45,338 nt of DNA, from positions 1-45,338 of the IMG/VR virus record IMGVR_UViG_3300009788_000154, one strand, 5' to 3'. The position numbers were made by a program, and so were the translations under genes. Each line of letters begins with the position of its first letter. Position 1 is the stretch's first letter. The DNA comes from a virus. This document shows positions 29,621 through 38,285 of this stretch, one piece after another. The notes below the pieces were generated by a model. That model saw only the letters and a program-made list of their open reading frames with translations. It was not told where the DNA came from and ran no database searches.

Positions 29621-30997
29621 ATGGCAAAGAAGAAAACAGCACCAACACCAAAAGAGCGTAAACGCATATTGGTTTTAACAGCTTCTCCCAGACGAGACAT
29701 TCTAATAGACGAACTCTTATCTGACAAGTTAAGGTCGTTAGGCAACGATGTTTGGGTATCGCCTTGCTTGAGAGAAGGCAGGCAAAAGACTTTAGAGATT
29801 GAACCTGATGTTGTACTCTTACCGCCGATACGGAATATGTATAGCAGGGACTTCGCCGAGACGCTTAAAAGGTGGGGTGTTGGCGTGGTTACAAGACATA
29901 CCGAGCCGAGTTGTGATTGGGCTGATTTTAAGAAAATGGACGCGAGGCAAAAGGCTGAAATCTGGGGTAATATGCCTTACATAGCTGATATGGAAATAGT
30001 ATGGGGCGAGGATGAAGTACAGATACTCCAAAAGAGGGGATGCAGGTTCCCCGTCTATGCGGTCGGTTCTTTCTCGGCGGACAAATACTTAAACGAAGAT
30101 TTCAAGAAAAGGTATCGTCATAGAGATAAATTTAACCAGAAATACAAATTCAAGAAAACGAAGAAGACGATACTCATACAATCACCGTGGGGCTTTGCCG
30201 ACCATTCGCCCGATTTGAGAATAGACGAAATAGACGAGTTCAAGGAAGACATTGCCGGCAGAGATAGACATTTGGATATGATAGAGCAATTACACAAGGC
30301 ATTAAATGATAAGTACAATATTCTCGTTACTACCCATCCAGGCGTTATCACTGAACCTTACAAGGAACGTCTTGATAAATTGAAGATACCCCTTGATGTC
30401 GAGGCTGTGTGTTTGGAGTTAATGATAAATTCTGATATTCTCATTCACGCCGGTTCGACTATGGCGGTCGGGGCACATCTTCTCGGTATGCCTGCCTTTC
30501 AATTCGGTGATGCAAACGTCAAGGAATCCAAGAACTGGTGGTCTGATTCCAATAAGATTATGTCAGAAATCTCACCATATTTTAAGGACGTGGAAAATTT
30601 AATTGAAACGATAAAGATAACTCCTCGGCAATTTTCAAATGCAAAAGTTAAAACCATTGAAGCCCTCAAAAAAGGTCGTTACGGCAAGATGGACGGCAAG
30701 GCTTACGAGAGAGCTGCTATTCTAATAAACAAGGTTCAAGGCCACTTCAAGATGTGCTGGCCAAAGACTACCCGTGATTACAACCAACTTACTATCGTCA
30801 AGTATCCACACCAAGTATTAAACAGCGTGGTATGCGGAATATGCAAGGAACCGTTCCAAGTTATCAGTAAGGATTGGATTGAAAAACTTCTGGTCAATAT
30901 CGGTGAGGAACACGCTGACAAACTAAGACCCAAATTCGGAACGTGCTGCCCGCATTGCGGCTCGAAATATATGATGAAAAAGGAGATGATGAGATGA
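29621..30997 (+). CDS. Surface-carbohydrate glycosyltransferase-like protein with C-terminal zinc ribbon
   Basis: 458 residues. A GT-B-like body: RKRILVLTASPRRDILIDEL (13-32), TRHTEPSCDWADF, KKTILIQSPWGFADHSPDLR and SDILIHAGSTMAVGAHLLGM (the C-terminal nucleotide-sugar region) resemble proteins annotated as surface carbohydrate biosynthesis proteins. Residues 403-458 form a separate zinc ribbon (C405, C408, C443, C446) not usual in this family. It may transfer the activated sugar. A PseG/NeuC-like hydrolase role is less likely. Confidence 0.7.
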   Translation: MAKKKTAPTPKERKRILVLTASPRRDILIDELLSDKLRSLGNDVWVSPCLREGRQKTLEIEPDVVLLPPIRNMYSRDFAETLKRWGVGVVTRHTEPSCDWADFKKMDARQKAEIWGNMPYIADMEIVWGEDEVQILQKRGCRFPVYAVGSFSADKYLNEDFKKRYRHRDKFNQKYKFKKTKKTILIQSPWGFADHSPDLRIDEIDEFKEDIAGRDRHLDMIEQLHKALNDKYNILVTTHPGVITEPYKERLDKLKIPLDVEAVCLELMINSDILIHAGSTMAVGAHLLGMPAFQFGDANVKESKNWWSDSNKIMSEISPYFKDVENLIETIKITPRQFSNAKVKTIEALKKGRYGKMDGKAYERAAILINKVQGHFKMCWPKTTRDYNQLTIVKYPHQVLNSVVCGICKEPFQVISKDWIEKLLVNIGEEHADKLRPKFGTCCPHCGSKYMMKKEMMR

Positions 30998-31623
30998 TAA
31001 AGATTATAGATGCGGAAAAAGGTATTGTTAAAGTAACGCCGAAGCGGAAGAAGGTTGCCATTATCGGTTGTGGGACAGGCAGAGATTATGCCCCCTATGA
31101 TAATAAAGAATGGGAATGTTGGGGTTTGAATGAAGTTGACCAACAGCGAGCCGATAGATGGTTTGAGATACACGAACTATATGCCTCAAGCGAAAGAGAA
31201 GTTGAATGGCTCAAAAAATGCAAGAAGCCAATATATATGATAAAAAGGTATCCTGAAATACCAATGTCGGTTTGTTATCCTTTAACTGAAATCGCAAAAA
31301 TGTTTGATTGCCCTCTATATTTTACCTGTACCTTTGCGTATCAGATAGCCCTTGCCATATACGAGAAATTTGAGGTAATTGGTTTATTTGGTGTTAATTT
31401 GCCTTATGGCTCGCCGAGAGAAAGACTTATAGAAACACCTTGCACCGAATATTGGCTTGGCGTTGCGAGTGGAAAGGGCATAGAAATTCGGATTCCTCAA
31501 GACGAATATCTTTTGCATCACGAATATTTATACGGGTATCACTACCAAAAAGAAATAGACTACACCAAGAGAAAAGTGGCCGCTATGTGGGGCAGGATGC
31601 AAACTGATTTGTACTTAAAATGA
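30994..31623 (+). CDS. Rossmann-like phage protein
   Basis: 209 residues, starting in the previous stop (ATGA). KKVAIIGCGTGRDYAPYDNK (18-37) is a glycine-rich Rossmann start, followed by WECWGLNEV and RWFEIHELYA. I recognise this as a widespread phage protein of unknown function whose members share (I/V)GxxPSW/GTGRD..WGLN..RWFELH. It may bind a nucleotide or SAM. Its position suggests work in the sugar pathway. Confidence 0.65.
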   Translation: MIKIIDAEKGIVKVTPKRKKVAIIGCGTGRDYAPYDNKEWECWGLNEVDQQRADRWFEIHELYASSEREVEWLKKCKKPIYMIKRYPEIPMSVCYPLTEIAKMFDCPLYFTCTFAYQIALAIYEKFEVIGLFGVNLPYGSPRERLIETPCTEYWLGVASGKGIEIRIPQDEYLLHHEYLYGYHYQKEIDYTKRKVAAMWGRMQTDLYLK

Positions 31624-32231
31624 AAGTGGTAGCTATTATTCAAGCTCGTTTAGGCAGTGAGAGACTACCAAATAAGGTACTCTTAAAGATACCGCCCGAT
31701 AGCGGGATAACCTGTCTTGAGAGGGTTATAGAGAGAGTTAAGAAAAGCACCCTTATCAATGATATTGTATTAACCTCACCAGATGGACAGTTGAACTCAA
31801 TCGCTCGGAAGCAAACCATTATCTTTCATTTCTATCCTGGAGCAAGAGATGTTTTGGCTGAGTATTACTCAGCAGCCAAAGAAACTGATATTATCGTTAG
31901 AATTACCGCTGATTGCCCCTTGATAGACCCTGAAATAATTGACCAATGTATAGACGAATTTCTTGACAGCGATGTAGATTTGGCGTATAATACAAGTGAA
32001 GATGAAGGGCAGTTGAATGGCGAGGGTAGTGATGTAGAGGTATTTTCGTTTAACGCTCTCCAAAGGGCATACAACGAAGCTAAAACACCTGATGATAGAG
32101 AGCACGTTACTAAATATATGAGGCGGACAATGAGGACAAAAAAAGTATCTATGAAGAAGTTGGGAATCAAGAGCCTCAATACGTGGGAAGATTATCAAGA
32201 TATTTGTAAAATTTACGAGAAGGAGAAATAA
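31620..32231 (+). CDS. SpsF/PseF-type cytidylyltransferase
   Basis: 203 residues. VAIIQARLGSERLPNKVL (4-21) is the nucleotide-binding signature of CMP-sugar synthetases (SpsF, NeuA, PseF, KdsB superfamily). RITADCPLIDPEIIDQCIDE follows. The enzyme would activate the nonulosonic acid with CTP as CMP-sugar for a glycosyltransferase. It is at the downstream end of the cassette and overlaps the Rossmann gene by four bases. Confidence 0.88.
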   Translation: MKVVAIIQARLGSERLPNKVLLKIPPDSGITCLERVIERVKKSTLINDIVLTSPDGQLNSIARKQTIIFHFYPGARDVLAEYYSAAKETDIIVRITADCPLIDPEIIDQCIDEFLDSDVDLAYNTSEDEGQLNGEGSDVEVFSFNALQRAYNEAKTPDDREHVTKYMRRTMRTKKVSMKKLGIKSLNTWEDYQDICKIYEKEK

Positions 32232-32345
32232 ATGCCACCAATACCCACAGGCGACCCAGACCCGTTTGTAGCAGCATTTTTCTGTGTTGCTTTACTTTTA
32301 GGAATATTTACTTTATTATGGTTTATAAGTAAGTTAGGGATATAA
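32232..32345 (+). CDS. 37-residue single-span membrane protein
   Basis: The ATG follows GAGAAGGAGAAATA. After a Pro/Asp-rich start (MPPIPTGDPDPFVA), residues 14-33 are a clear transmembrane helix (AAFFCVALLLGIFTLLWFIS). Small phage membrane proteins with this PTGDPDPF start are familiar to me, but their function is unknown. Confidence 0.55.
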   Translation: MPPIPTGDPDPFVAAFFCVALLLGIFTLLWFISKLGI

Positions 32346-32371
32346 ATGAGAAGGAGGAAAGCAGATGAATC

Positions 32372-32998
32372 TTGAAACAATGTAGCAAATGTAAAATCTG
32401 GAAGGATGAGGGGGAGTTTCATAAAAATTCTCGCACTAAGGATGGTTTGTGTAGCAAGTGCAAGGTTTGCGCAATTATCTTAGCGCAAAAATGGACGGAA
32501 GATAACCGCAAACGTAGTCGTCAAATCAAAGCTAAATGGCAAAAGAATAATCGACAAAAACAAAACGAAATACGCAAACGTTGGCGCAAAGCCAATCCTA
32601 AAAAAGTAGCTTCAATTCAAAAAAAGCACGATGCCAAACGTGCTAAAGTCCCAAGAAATAAGCTAAGTCGCAATATTAGTAGGCGAATAAGGTATAGTCT
32701 GCACGGAAACAAAAATGGGTTGCATTGGGAAACACTTGTAGGATATACATTACAAGAACTAAAACAGCATATAGAATCTCAATTTGTCGAGGGTATGTCT
32801 TGGGATAATTACGGTGAATGGCATATCGACCACCAGATACCTATAAGCGCATTTAATTTTGATTTCCCAGAAGATATAGATTTCAAACGATGTTGGGCGA
32901 TAGAGAATTTGAAACCTTTGTGGAGATTTGAGAATTTGTCTAAATCAGGAAAAGTAAATAAGCATTTTCAGCCTATGTTGAAAATGAAAATAATATAA
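32372..32998 (+). CDS. HNH endonuclease with N-terminal zinc finger (TTG start)
   Basis: 208 residues from a TTG. C4, C7, C27 and C30 form the N-terminal zinc finger typical of free-standing HNH endonucleases. A basic linker (34-100) follows. The HNH nuclease core is HIDHQIPIS (151-159), followed by ENLKPLW (178-184). A perfect ribosome binding site (AAGGAGG, 32351-32357) instead serves an ATG giving MNLETM-stop at 32365-32385, so the gene depends on reinitiation, a weak TTG, or has suffered a one-base shift. It marks the downstream edge of the sugar cassette and may mobilise DNA there. Confidence 0.85.
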   Translation: MKQCSKCKIWKDEGEFHKNSRTKDGLCSKCKVCAIILAQKWTEDNRKRSRQIKAKWQKNNRQKQNEIRKRWRKANPKKVASIQKKHDAKRAKVPRNKLSRNISRRIRYSLHGNKNGLHWETLVGYTLQELKQHIESQFVEGMSWDNYGEWHIDHQIPISAFNFDFPEDIDFKRCWAIENLKPLWRFENLSKSGKVNKHFQPMLKMKII

Positions 32999-33009
32999 GG
33001 AGATAAATC

Positions 33010-34035
33010 ATGTCGGTACACCCTGACGGTTCGGGCAGTGGTTGGACGAATGTTGAGACTGTCGATGTCAACCAACCGCACGGATTTGATTATAGATACA
33101 GTCAACACATAGCCAAAGGTGTTCGCAAGAGGTTAGACCAGGAACATTCGACTTTTGCCGATGCTACGGTCGGCGCCATCCACACCCCAGGCGGATGCGC
33201 AATTCTCGGAATGGAAATCAGCGACGACGGTGGGGACATTACTTCGCCCGTAGTCGGGGACGGCACGTACAGAGCGAGGGGATTAGTTTGGGCTTGGGAC
33301 GGTTCTCAGAACGCAATCCTATGGTGTGCTACCAAAGCTGCCGGAAACTCTACGACCGGCGACTGGACTGTCTTAATGATACATCCAGACAAGCAATGGG
33401 GTGGTAGGGATGTTACCTGGGCTGGGGCGCACGAGTTCGATGCCTCTGTGGATATATCCGGCAACGTAGCTATGGACGGAGATTTGACTGTTGATGGAGT
33501 GTTGAAAGTCGATAGCTCTGCTGATTTTTCTGATGTCTATGTTGATGGCGATATATCGGTAAAGGGTTCATTGAAAGTTGCTACTGACGTTACTATTACC
33601 GGCGATATGGCGATTGATGGTACTTCTAATTTTTATGATGAAGTTGATTTTTCTGATGTCTATTTGAGAGGAGACGTAACTGGCTCGGCTCTTGGAATAG
33701 TATCGGTTTTTGGCGCTTATACTGATGAAGACGATGATTCTCAAACACTTGCAGCAGCTCATGCTTATCTTGCGAATCAAGACGGTTTTGTTCTTGCGGT
33801 ATGGACAGCAACAGGTGCGGGAAATGCTGTTAATGCTTATATTGATACTGATAACAATCCTGCTGCTGGTGGGGATTTAGTACAAAAAGTTAACTCTTAT
33901 GGCAATGGATACGAATATAGTATATCTTTTCCAGTTGCGAAAGGTAAATATTGGGAAATTACACATAATGGCACAAGTGTTGTTATTCGATGGTTTCCTA
34001 TTGGAGTTTTGGTTAAATGTACTGACCAAGATTAA
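33010..34035 (+). CDS. Tail fibre/appendage protein
   Basis: 341 residues behind AAGGAGATAA. Residues 1-150 are a globular virion-binding domain (MSVHPDGSGSGWTNVETVDV, then VGDGTYRARGLVWAWDGSQN). Residues 150-225 are short repeats of the type VDGDLTVDGVLKV that form a beta-helix or triple-helical shaft. The remaining ~100 residues are a beta-rich tip. Typical of receptor-binding tail fibres of podoviruses. It resumes the structural genes after the sugar cassette. Confidence 0.75.
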   Translation: MSVHPDGSGSGWTNVETVDVNQPHGFDYRYSQHIAKGVRKRLDQEHSTFADATVGAIHTPGGCAILGMEISDDGGDITSPVVGDGTYRARGLVWAWDGSQNAILWCATKAAGNSTTGDWTVLMIHPDKQWGGRDVTWAGAHEFDASVDISGNVAMDGDLTVDGVLKVDSSADFSDVYVDGDISVKGSLKVATDVTITGDMAIDGTSNFYDEVDFSDVYLRGDVTGSALGIVSVFGAYTDEDDDSQTLAAAHAYLANQDGFVLAVWTATGAGNAVNAYIDTDNNPAAGGDLVQKVNSYGNGYEYSISFPVAKGKYWEITHNGTSVVIRWFPIGVLVKCTDQD

Positions 34036-34038
34036 ATT

Positions 34039-36099
34039 ATGCCACTTATTCAAAGTCCAGATTTAGGATTGAATGCTTTAGTGCCACCTAACGCTCTCGA
34101 TTTAAGAGAAGCGGCCAAAGGCAGTCAGAATGTAGTCTATGAGTATGGACTTTTGAGGACTCCGTGGGGATTTGCCAAACTTGATTTGACTGCTTATCCT
34201 ACAGGATTGAATACTGGCGATACTATTCTTCATTCGTTTCAATGGAAGGAAATTATTGACGATACAGGCCATTTAATGGCTGTAACCACCGAGAAGATTT
34301 ACGACCACGACAGAGTAAATAATACGTGGGATGACAAGACTCAAGGTAGTGTTACAATGGCGTCGGCAATTAGTAATCCCATAAGTTATGCAGTGGTCGG
34401 CCACGATGATACTGCCATTTATCTTGACGATGACAATACCAGAACTAATGCTTATCACCATATAGTAATCTGTGATGGTGGTTTATCGAATATTCAAAGA
34501 TGGGCGGGCAAATGGGAGACGGACTTTGCCGATTTAGTTGGCGGTGGTGATTATCACGATGGCAGTACTCACAGAGCTTTACAGGTAAGTCTATCCAAAA
34601 GAAATAGGTTGCTACTTGTAAGTCCAAGAGAGTATGATTCGGCGACGGCCTCTTGGGTTAAGAATAATCAACGTATTCGCTGGCCTACTATCGGTAAGAT
34701 AGAGACTTGGACTGGTACGGGTTCAGGTTTTGCTAATCTGCTGGATACGGGCGGCACTAATGTATGGTCGGCGTCTCTCGGTAGTGACCACATAATCTAT
34801 CAGACAAGGGGAATATGGTCTATAAATTGGGTAGGGGGTTCAACTGTCTTTAGTCCTGTTCCGGTTATACCAGACTTGGGTCTTTTAAGTTATCATCTTT
34901 TGTTCAGTTATAATAATGTTCATTACTTTTTGGGAACTGATTATAATGTCCACGCCTATTCCGGTGGTTCGGTAAAAAAGAGTATCGGGGACAATATACA
35001 CAGGTATCTTCAGGAAGATTTAGACCCTCAATATAAGAATCGCTGCTGGTTAGTAATGGGGCCACAAGGCAAATTCTTATATATATTCATAGTGCCATCT
35101 GATTCGACTTATATCACAAAGGCATACCGAAGAAATATGCAGACTGAAGCGTGGATGATAAGGGATTATAAGGACGCTTTCAGTAGCACGACAGGAATAT
35201 CTTCCGTATGTCTTGCTGCTGCCGAGAGTTATGTTACCGGCGAGACCTACCAAACTGCATTAGATACCGATTCCGCCTATGCCGTTTCTGATGCGGGCAA
35301 TATTACCAGACGTTACGCCGATAGTCTTTTAGAGATGAGTCGGACATTAACGAAAGATTATACGGCGGGAACGTGGACTGCTGGCGGTTTCGATTACAGT
35401 AAGGCGGCAGAGGCTTTTACTGCCGATATTTCAGAGAACGATATATTAGCCTGCTATGATGGTTCGGATGCGACTAATACGAGATATGGGACTCATTTCT
35501 ATACTGTGTACGATGTATCGACTAACGGCTTTTCTGTTCGTCCTACCGAGGACAAAACGACTAACCAATGGCACGGGATAGCGGACGCCAGCGATTCTGT
35601 GCCAGCAGACTTATCAGTGGCGGGTAATGATACGATAGGATTCTTTTCGGCTTGCGATAGCGGGATAGTGGGCGATACTTACAATCAAGTTTTGGAAAAT
35701 ATCCAGACCGCAGAAAAACTTATCTTGGGGGATAGTGGCGGATTCATATATGATGTCGATGAAACTTACACAACCGATAGTGGTACTGATATAGATTCTC
35801 GTCATTTAACTCCCGTAGTAGATGCCGGTATGCCAGGCAACTACAAGAGATGGCCAGGCATAAAAGTTACTGCTAAAGGTACAAGGTTTCTCATAAGAAG
35901 TAGGATAGGGAGTTTCGATACTTCTGATACCGGATGGTCAGATATAAGTCAAGAACTTACAAGCGAATGGATAAACTACGAGTTTCCCCTGAACATAACA
36001 TCTAAGAAAATTCAATGGGAGATAAAGGACTTATCGGGGCAGGATTATCAAGTCTCAGATATGGAGATATTAACTCCGACAATCGAGGACAATCGTTAA
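34039..36099 (+). CDS. Packaged-DNA stabilisation protein (P22 gp10-like)
   Basis: 686 residues. LIQSPDLGLNALVPPNALDL and EAAKGSQNVVYEYGLLRTPW at the start, then repeated blade-like segments (DHIIYQTRGIWSINWVGGST, NVHYFLGTDYNVHAYSGGSV) suggest the beta-propeller hub protein of the P22 gp10 type that plugs the portal after packaging. The C-terminal 120 residues (SRHLTPVVDAGMPGNYKRWP onward) form a separate beta domain. Confidence comes from size, texture and position before the small tail genes. Confidence 0.75.
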   Translation: MPLIQSPDLGLNALVPPNALDLREAAKGSQNVVYEYGLLRTPWGFAKLDLTAYPTGLNTGDTILHSFQWKEIIDDTGHLMAVTTEKIYDHDRVNNTWDDKTQGSVTMASAISNPISYAVVGHDDTAIYLDDDNTRTNAYHHIVICDGGLSNIQRWAGKWETDFADLVGGGDYHDGSTHRALQVSLSKRNRLLLVSPREYDSATASWVKNNQRIRWPTIGKIETWTGTGSGFANLLDTGGTNVWSASLGSDHIIYQTRGIWSINWVGGSTVFSPVPVIPDLGLLSYHLLFSYNNVHYFLGTDYNVHAYSGGSVKKSIGDNIHRYLQEDLDPQYKNRCWLVMGPQGKFLYIFIVPSDSTYITKAYRRNMQTEAWMIRDYKDAFSSTTGISSVCLAAAESYVTGETYQTALDTDSAYAVSDAGNITRRYADSLLEMSRTLTKDYTAGTWTAGGFDYSKAAEAFTADISENDILACYDGSDATNTRYGTHFYTVYDVSTNGFSVRPTEDKTTNQWHGIADASDSVPADLSVAGNDTIGFFSACDSGIVGDTYNQVLENIQTAEKLILGDSGGFIYDVDETYTTDSGTDIDSRHLTPVVDAGMPGNYKRWPGIKVTAKGTRFLIRSRIGSFDTSDTGWSDISQELTSEWINYEFPLNITSKKIQWEIKDLSGQDYQVSDMEILTPTIEDNR

Positions 36100-36678
36100 A
36101 TGGAATTAACTGAGATACAAAAACCGCCTGATGATATGCCTCCAAGTTGGGCGGTATGGATACAGACGCATTTGATGGAACTTTTTAATGCTCTGCGCCA
36201 GTTATTGATAGGTATTTATGTTGACGAGGACGGCAATGTCGGCATTGGGCAACTAATACCAACATTACCCTTAGATATTAAAGCAAAAGTAGGAATAACA
36301 GCAATCGGTGGAATTGCTTTTAAGCTAACAAATAATACGGGGGCTAATAGCGTTGAAGGTCAATTGGTTGAGGTTGATGATACAGATGAGAACTCGTATA
36401 AAGTGGCCGATGCTGATGCAGTTGATGTTATAGGAGTAGTTTATAATACTGGTGTCGCAGATGGTTTGGATGTTTGGATTGTGCAAGGTGGCATAGCAGA
36501 AGTGCTTTTGGATGCTGGCGGTTGTGTTCATCACGATAGATTGATAAGTTCAAATACCGCTGGCAGTGCGGATGTGAATAATGCCCCAGCCGTTGCAGTT
36601 CATTTCCAGGAAATAGGACACGCAATAGAGACGGTAGTTGGTGCGGGATTGGCCAAAGCAGTGATACATTTATTATAA
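36100..36678 (+). CDS. Tail protein with C-terminal beta decoration domain
   Basis: 192 residues, starting right after the previous stop. A helical N-terminus (WAVWIQTHLMELFNALRQLL) is followed by a beta domain (VGIGQLIPTLPLDIKAKVGI, VIGVVYNTGVADGLDVWIVQ, EIGHAIETVVGAGLAKAVIH) of a kind I recognise at the C-termini of phage tail and fibre proteins. Probably an attachment or fibre-adaptor protein. Confidence 0.65.
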   Translation: MELTEIQKPPDDMPPSWAVWIQTHLMELFNALRQLLIGIYVDEDGNVGIGQLIPTLPLDIKAKVGITAIGGIAFKLTNNTGANSVEGQLVEVDDTDENSYKVADADAVDVIGVVYNTGVADGLDVWIVQGGIAEVLLDAGGCVHHDRLISSNTAGSADVNNAPAVAVHFQEIGHAIETVVGAGLAKAVIHLL

Positions 36679-36687
36679 GGGCATAAC

Positions 36688-36933
36688 GTGAAAATAAAAG
36701 TCTTAAATATTATAAAGCGCAAGGGCAGGAAGTGGGAGTATAATGGTAGGTTTTATTTTAATCACAAGTGGATTCCTGCTATTGGTACTGTGACTGATTA
36801 CAAAACGGAATCACAAATAAAACGGGCGATAATAAAGAATATTAAGGTTCAGGCCGAAAAGCATAAACTTAATTTACAAATACCACAGGAAAAAAACTTG
36901 GCAATAGATACGGTTTTCAAGGAAGTCTTATGA
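36688..36933 (+). CDS. Small basic hypothetical protein (GTG start)
   Basis: 81 residues from a GTG behind AAGGGCATAAC. Strand-rich N-terminus (MKIKVLNIIKRKGRKWEYNG) and a Lys-rich helical end. It overlaps the next gene by four bases. Unknown function in the tail region. Confidence 0.55.
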   Translation: MKIKVLNIIKRKGRKWEYNGRFYFNHKWIPAIGTVTDYKTESQIKRAIIKNIKVQAEKHKLNLQIPQEKNLAIDTVFKEVL

Positions 36934-37331
36934 GGATTTGGAACTGCAAAGACTATGAGTGGGCTTCTATGTGGCTGGTTCCGTGGTTCGTTCCAGCAGG
37001 GCAGAATCCTATTGATATGGGATGGAAATTACACGAAAGGCTACGAGAAAAACCCGATGACACTCTATGTTTAGTAGCCATTGAAAAGAACATTATTCAG
37101 GCTATTTTGATAGCATACGTCCGGAAAAGGGATGTCTGGCTTTGGCAAGCGCACGGGCGGAAGGGGTTCAGGTTCTCGAAATTGATGTTTAACTTATTGA
37201 AGAATTGGTCAGGGATAAGAAATCGAAAGAAAATAAGAATGGGAATATACGAAAAAAAAGATGCTTTTCAAAGACGGTGGGGGTTCAAACCCTGTCGTTG
37301 GGGTAAAGATATTATGGAGCTAAAGATATGA
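36930..37331 (+). CDS. GNAT-like acetyltransferase
   Basis: 133 residues. AILIAYVRKRDVWLWQAHGR and the C-terminal DAFQRRWGFKPCRWGKDIME resemble the last strands of a GNAT fold, where a final RxxGF motif is typical. The acetyl-CoA loop is not obvious, so activity is uncertain. Phage tail-region GNATs of this size are familiar. A modification of a virion or host protein is conjecture. Confidence 0.55.
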   Translation: MRIWNCKDYEWASMWLVPWFVPAGQNPIDMGWKLHERLREKPDDTLCLVAIEKNIIQAILIAYVRKRDVWLWQAHGRKGFRFSKLMFNLLKNWSGIRNRKKIRMGIYEKKDAFQRRWGFKPCRWGKDIMELKI

Positions 37332-38275
37332 GCCAAGACGAAAAATCAAAACAGACGCAGACAAGTCCGTATGTGGCTGGTGAAACTGAATGGAAGAGAA
37401 AAGCCCTTGATGTTTATGGCCCAACTTTAGGCCAGGGTCAAGTATCTTTTGCAGGCGAGAGAATAGCGCCTCTGACACCTACACAGACTCAGGCTACTGA
37501 TGTTCAAGGGTTTCTTGAACAGTTTGCACCTTATAGAGATATGCCGATGTTCGGAGAAGGCCAAGAGGCATTGTCAGGTATCTTGGCTGGTAGAACTGGC
37601 GCCGCTCCAATAACACCGGAAGCGACTGAGCAATACATAACAGGTGCAATCGCAGACCCAAGACGTAAGGCGTTTGAGAGGTTCGAGAGACCGGCGATAA
37701 GAGAGGAGTTCGCAGGCCCAGGATTCTGGGGTTCGGCAAGGGCTAAGGCTGTCGGCGAAAGGTCGCAGGAGATGGAGGATTGGATTGGCGAAATGGGTGC
37801 CCAGACCCGATGGGACGTAGAACAAGCCAATCGTCAAATAGAAGAAGCGAAAGCGGGACGGTCTTTAGCTGCAATAGAACCGGCAAGGATGTACGCAGGC
37901 GAACCGACAAGAGAGGCGACGGCAAGACTCGCTGGTAGGGCGGGGGTATTTGGTTTGTCGGCAGAGCAACAGCAACAGCAACAAAGAGAAATAAATGTCG
38001 CGATGAATATATTCCGTGAGGAATTACGAGAGACCGACCCTGAAAACTTGGAAATTCTTATGGCGTTATTGAATATGCAACCAACGGGCGGAGTTACAGT
38101 TAGGCAAGAAACCAGACCAAGCGATTTTCAGCAAGCTGCTAATTGGGCTGGCGTTGCTGCTTTAGGATATGGAGCATTAAATCGTCCCACAAGTGGCGGG
38201 GCGTTAGATGGAATGAGTGACCCGCAATCGGCGGCAAGTCGATATACATTAGGTGGATATGGCGGTGGTTTTTAG
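37328..38275 (+). CDS. Ejection/internal virion-type protein
   Basis: 315 residues, starting in the previous stop. Ala/Gly/Gln/Glu-rich with long helices, a polyglutamine stretch (AEQQQQQQRE near residue 220), and PYVAGETEWKRKALDVYGPT at the start. Composition and place after the tail hub and before two similar proteins match internal virion or ejection proteins that enter the cell with the DNA in podoviruses. Confidence 0.6.
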   Translation: MSQDEKSKQTQTSPYVAGETEWKRKALDVYGPTLGQGQVSFAGERIAPLTPTQTQATDVQGFLEQFAPYRDMPMFGEGQEALSGILAGRTGAAPITPEATEQYITGAIADPRRKAFERFERPAIREEFAGPGFWGSARAKAVGERSQEMEDWIGEMGAQTRWDVEQANRQIEEAKAGRSLAAIEPARMYAGEPTREATARLAGRAGVFGLSAEQQQQQQREINVAMNIFREELRETDPENLEILMALLNMQPTGGVTVRQETRPSDFQQAANWAGVAALGYGALNRPTSGGALDGMSDPQSAASRYTLGGYGGGF

Positions 38276-38285
38276 GAGATAGAAA

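Noticed and set aside
22289-32998. Contamination by a bacterial contig
   Set aside because: The cassette genes overlap or nearly abut phage genes on both sides, share the same ribosome binding sites and contain phage-type small ORFs and an HNH gene, so an embedded cassette is more likely than a chimera, although read-level checking would be decisive.
37965-37990. CAACAG repeat as a microsatellite
   Set aside because: It is a short polyglutamine stretch inside the ejection-type protein, common in such proteins.
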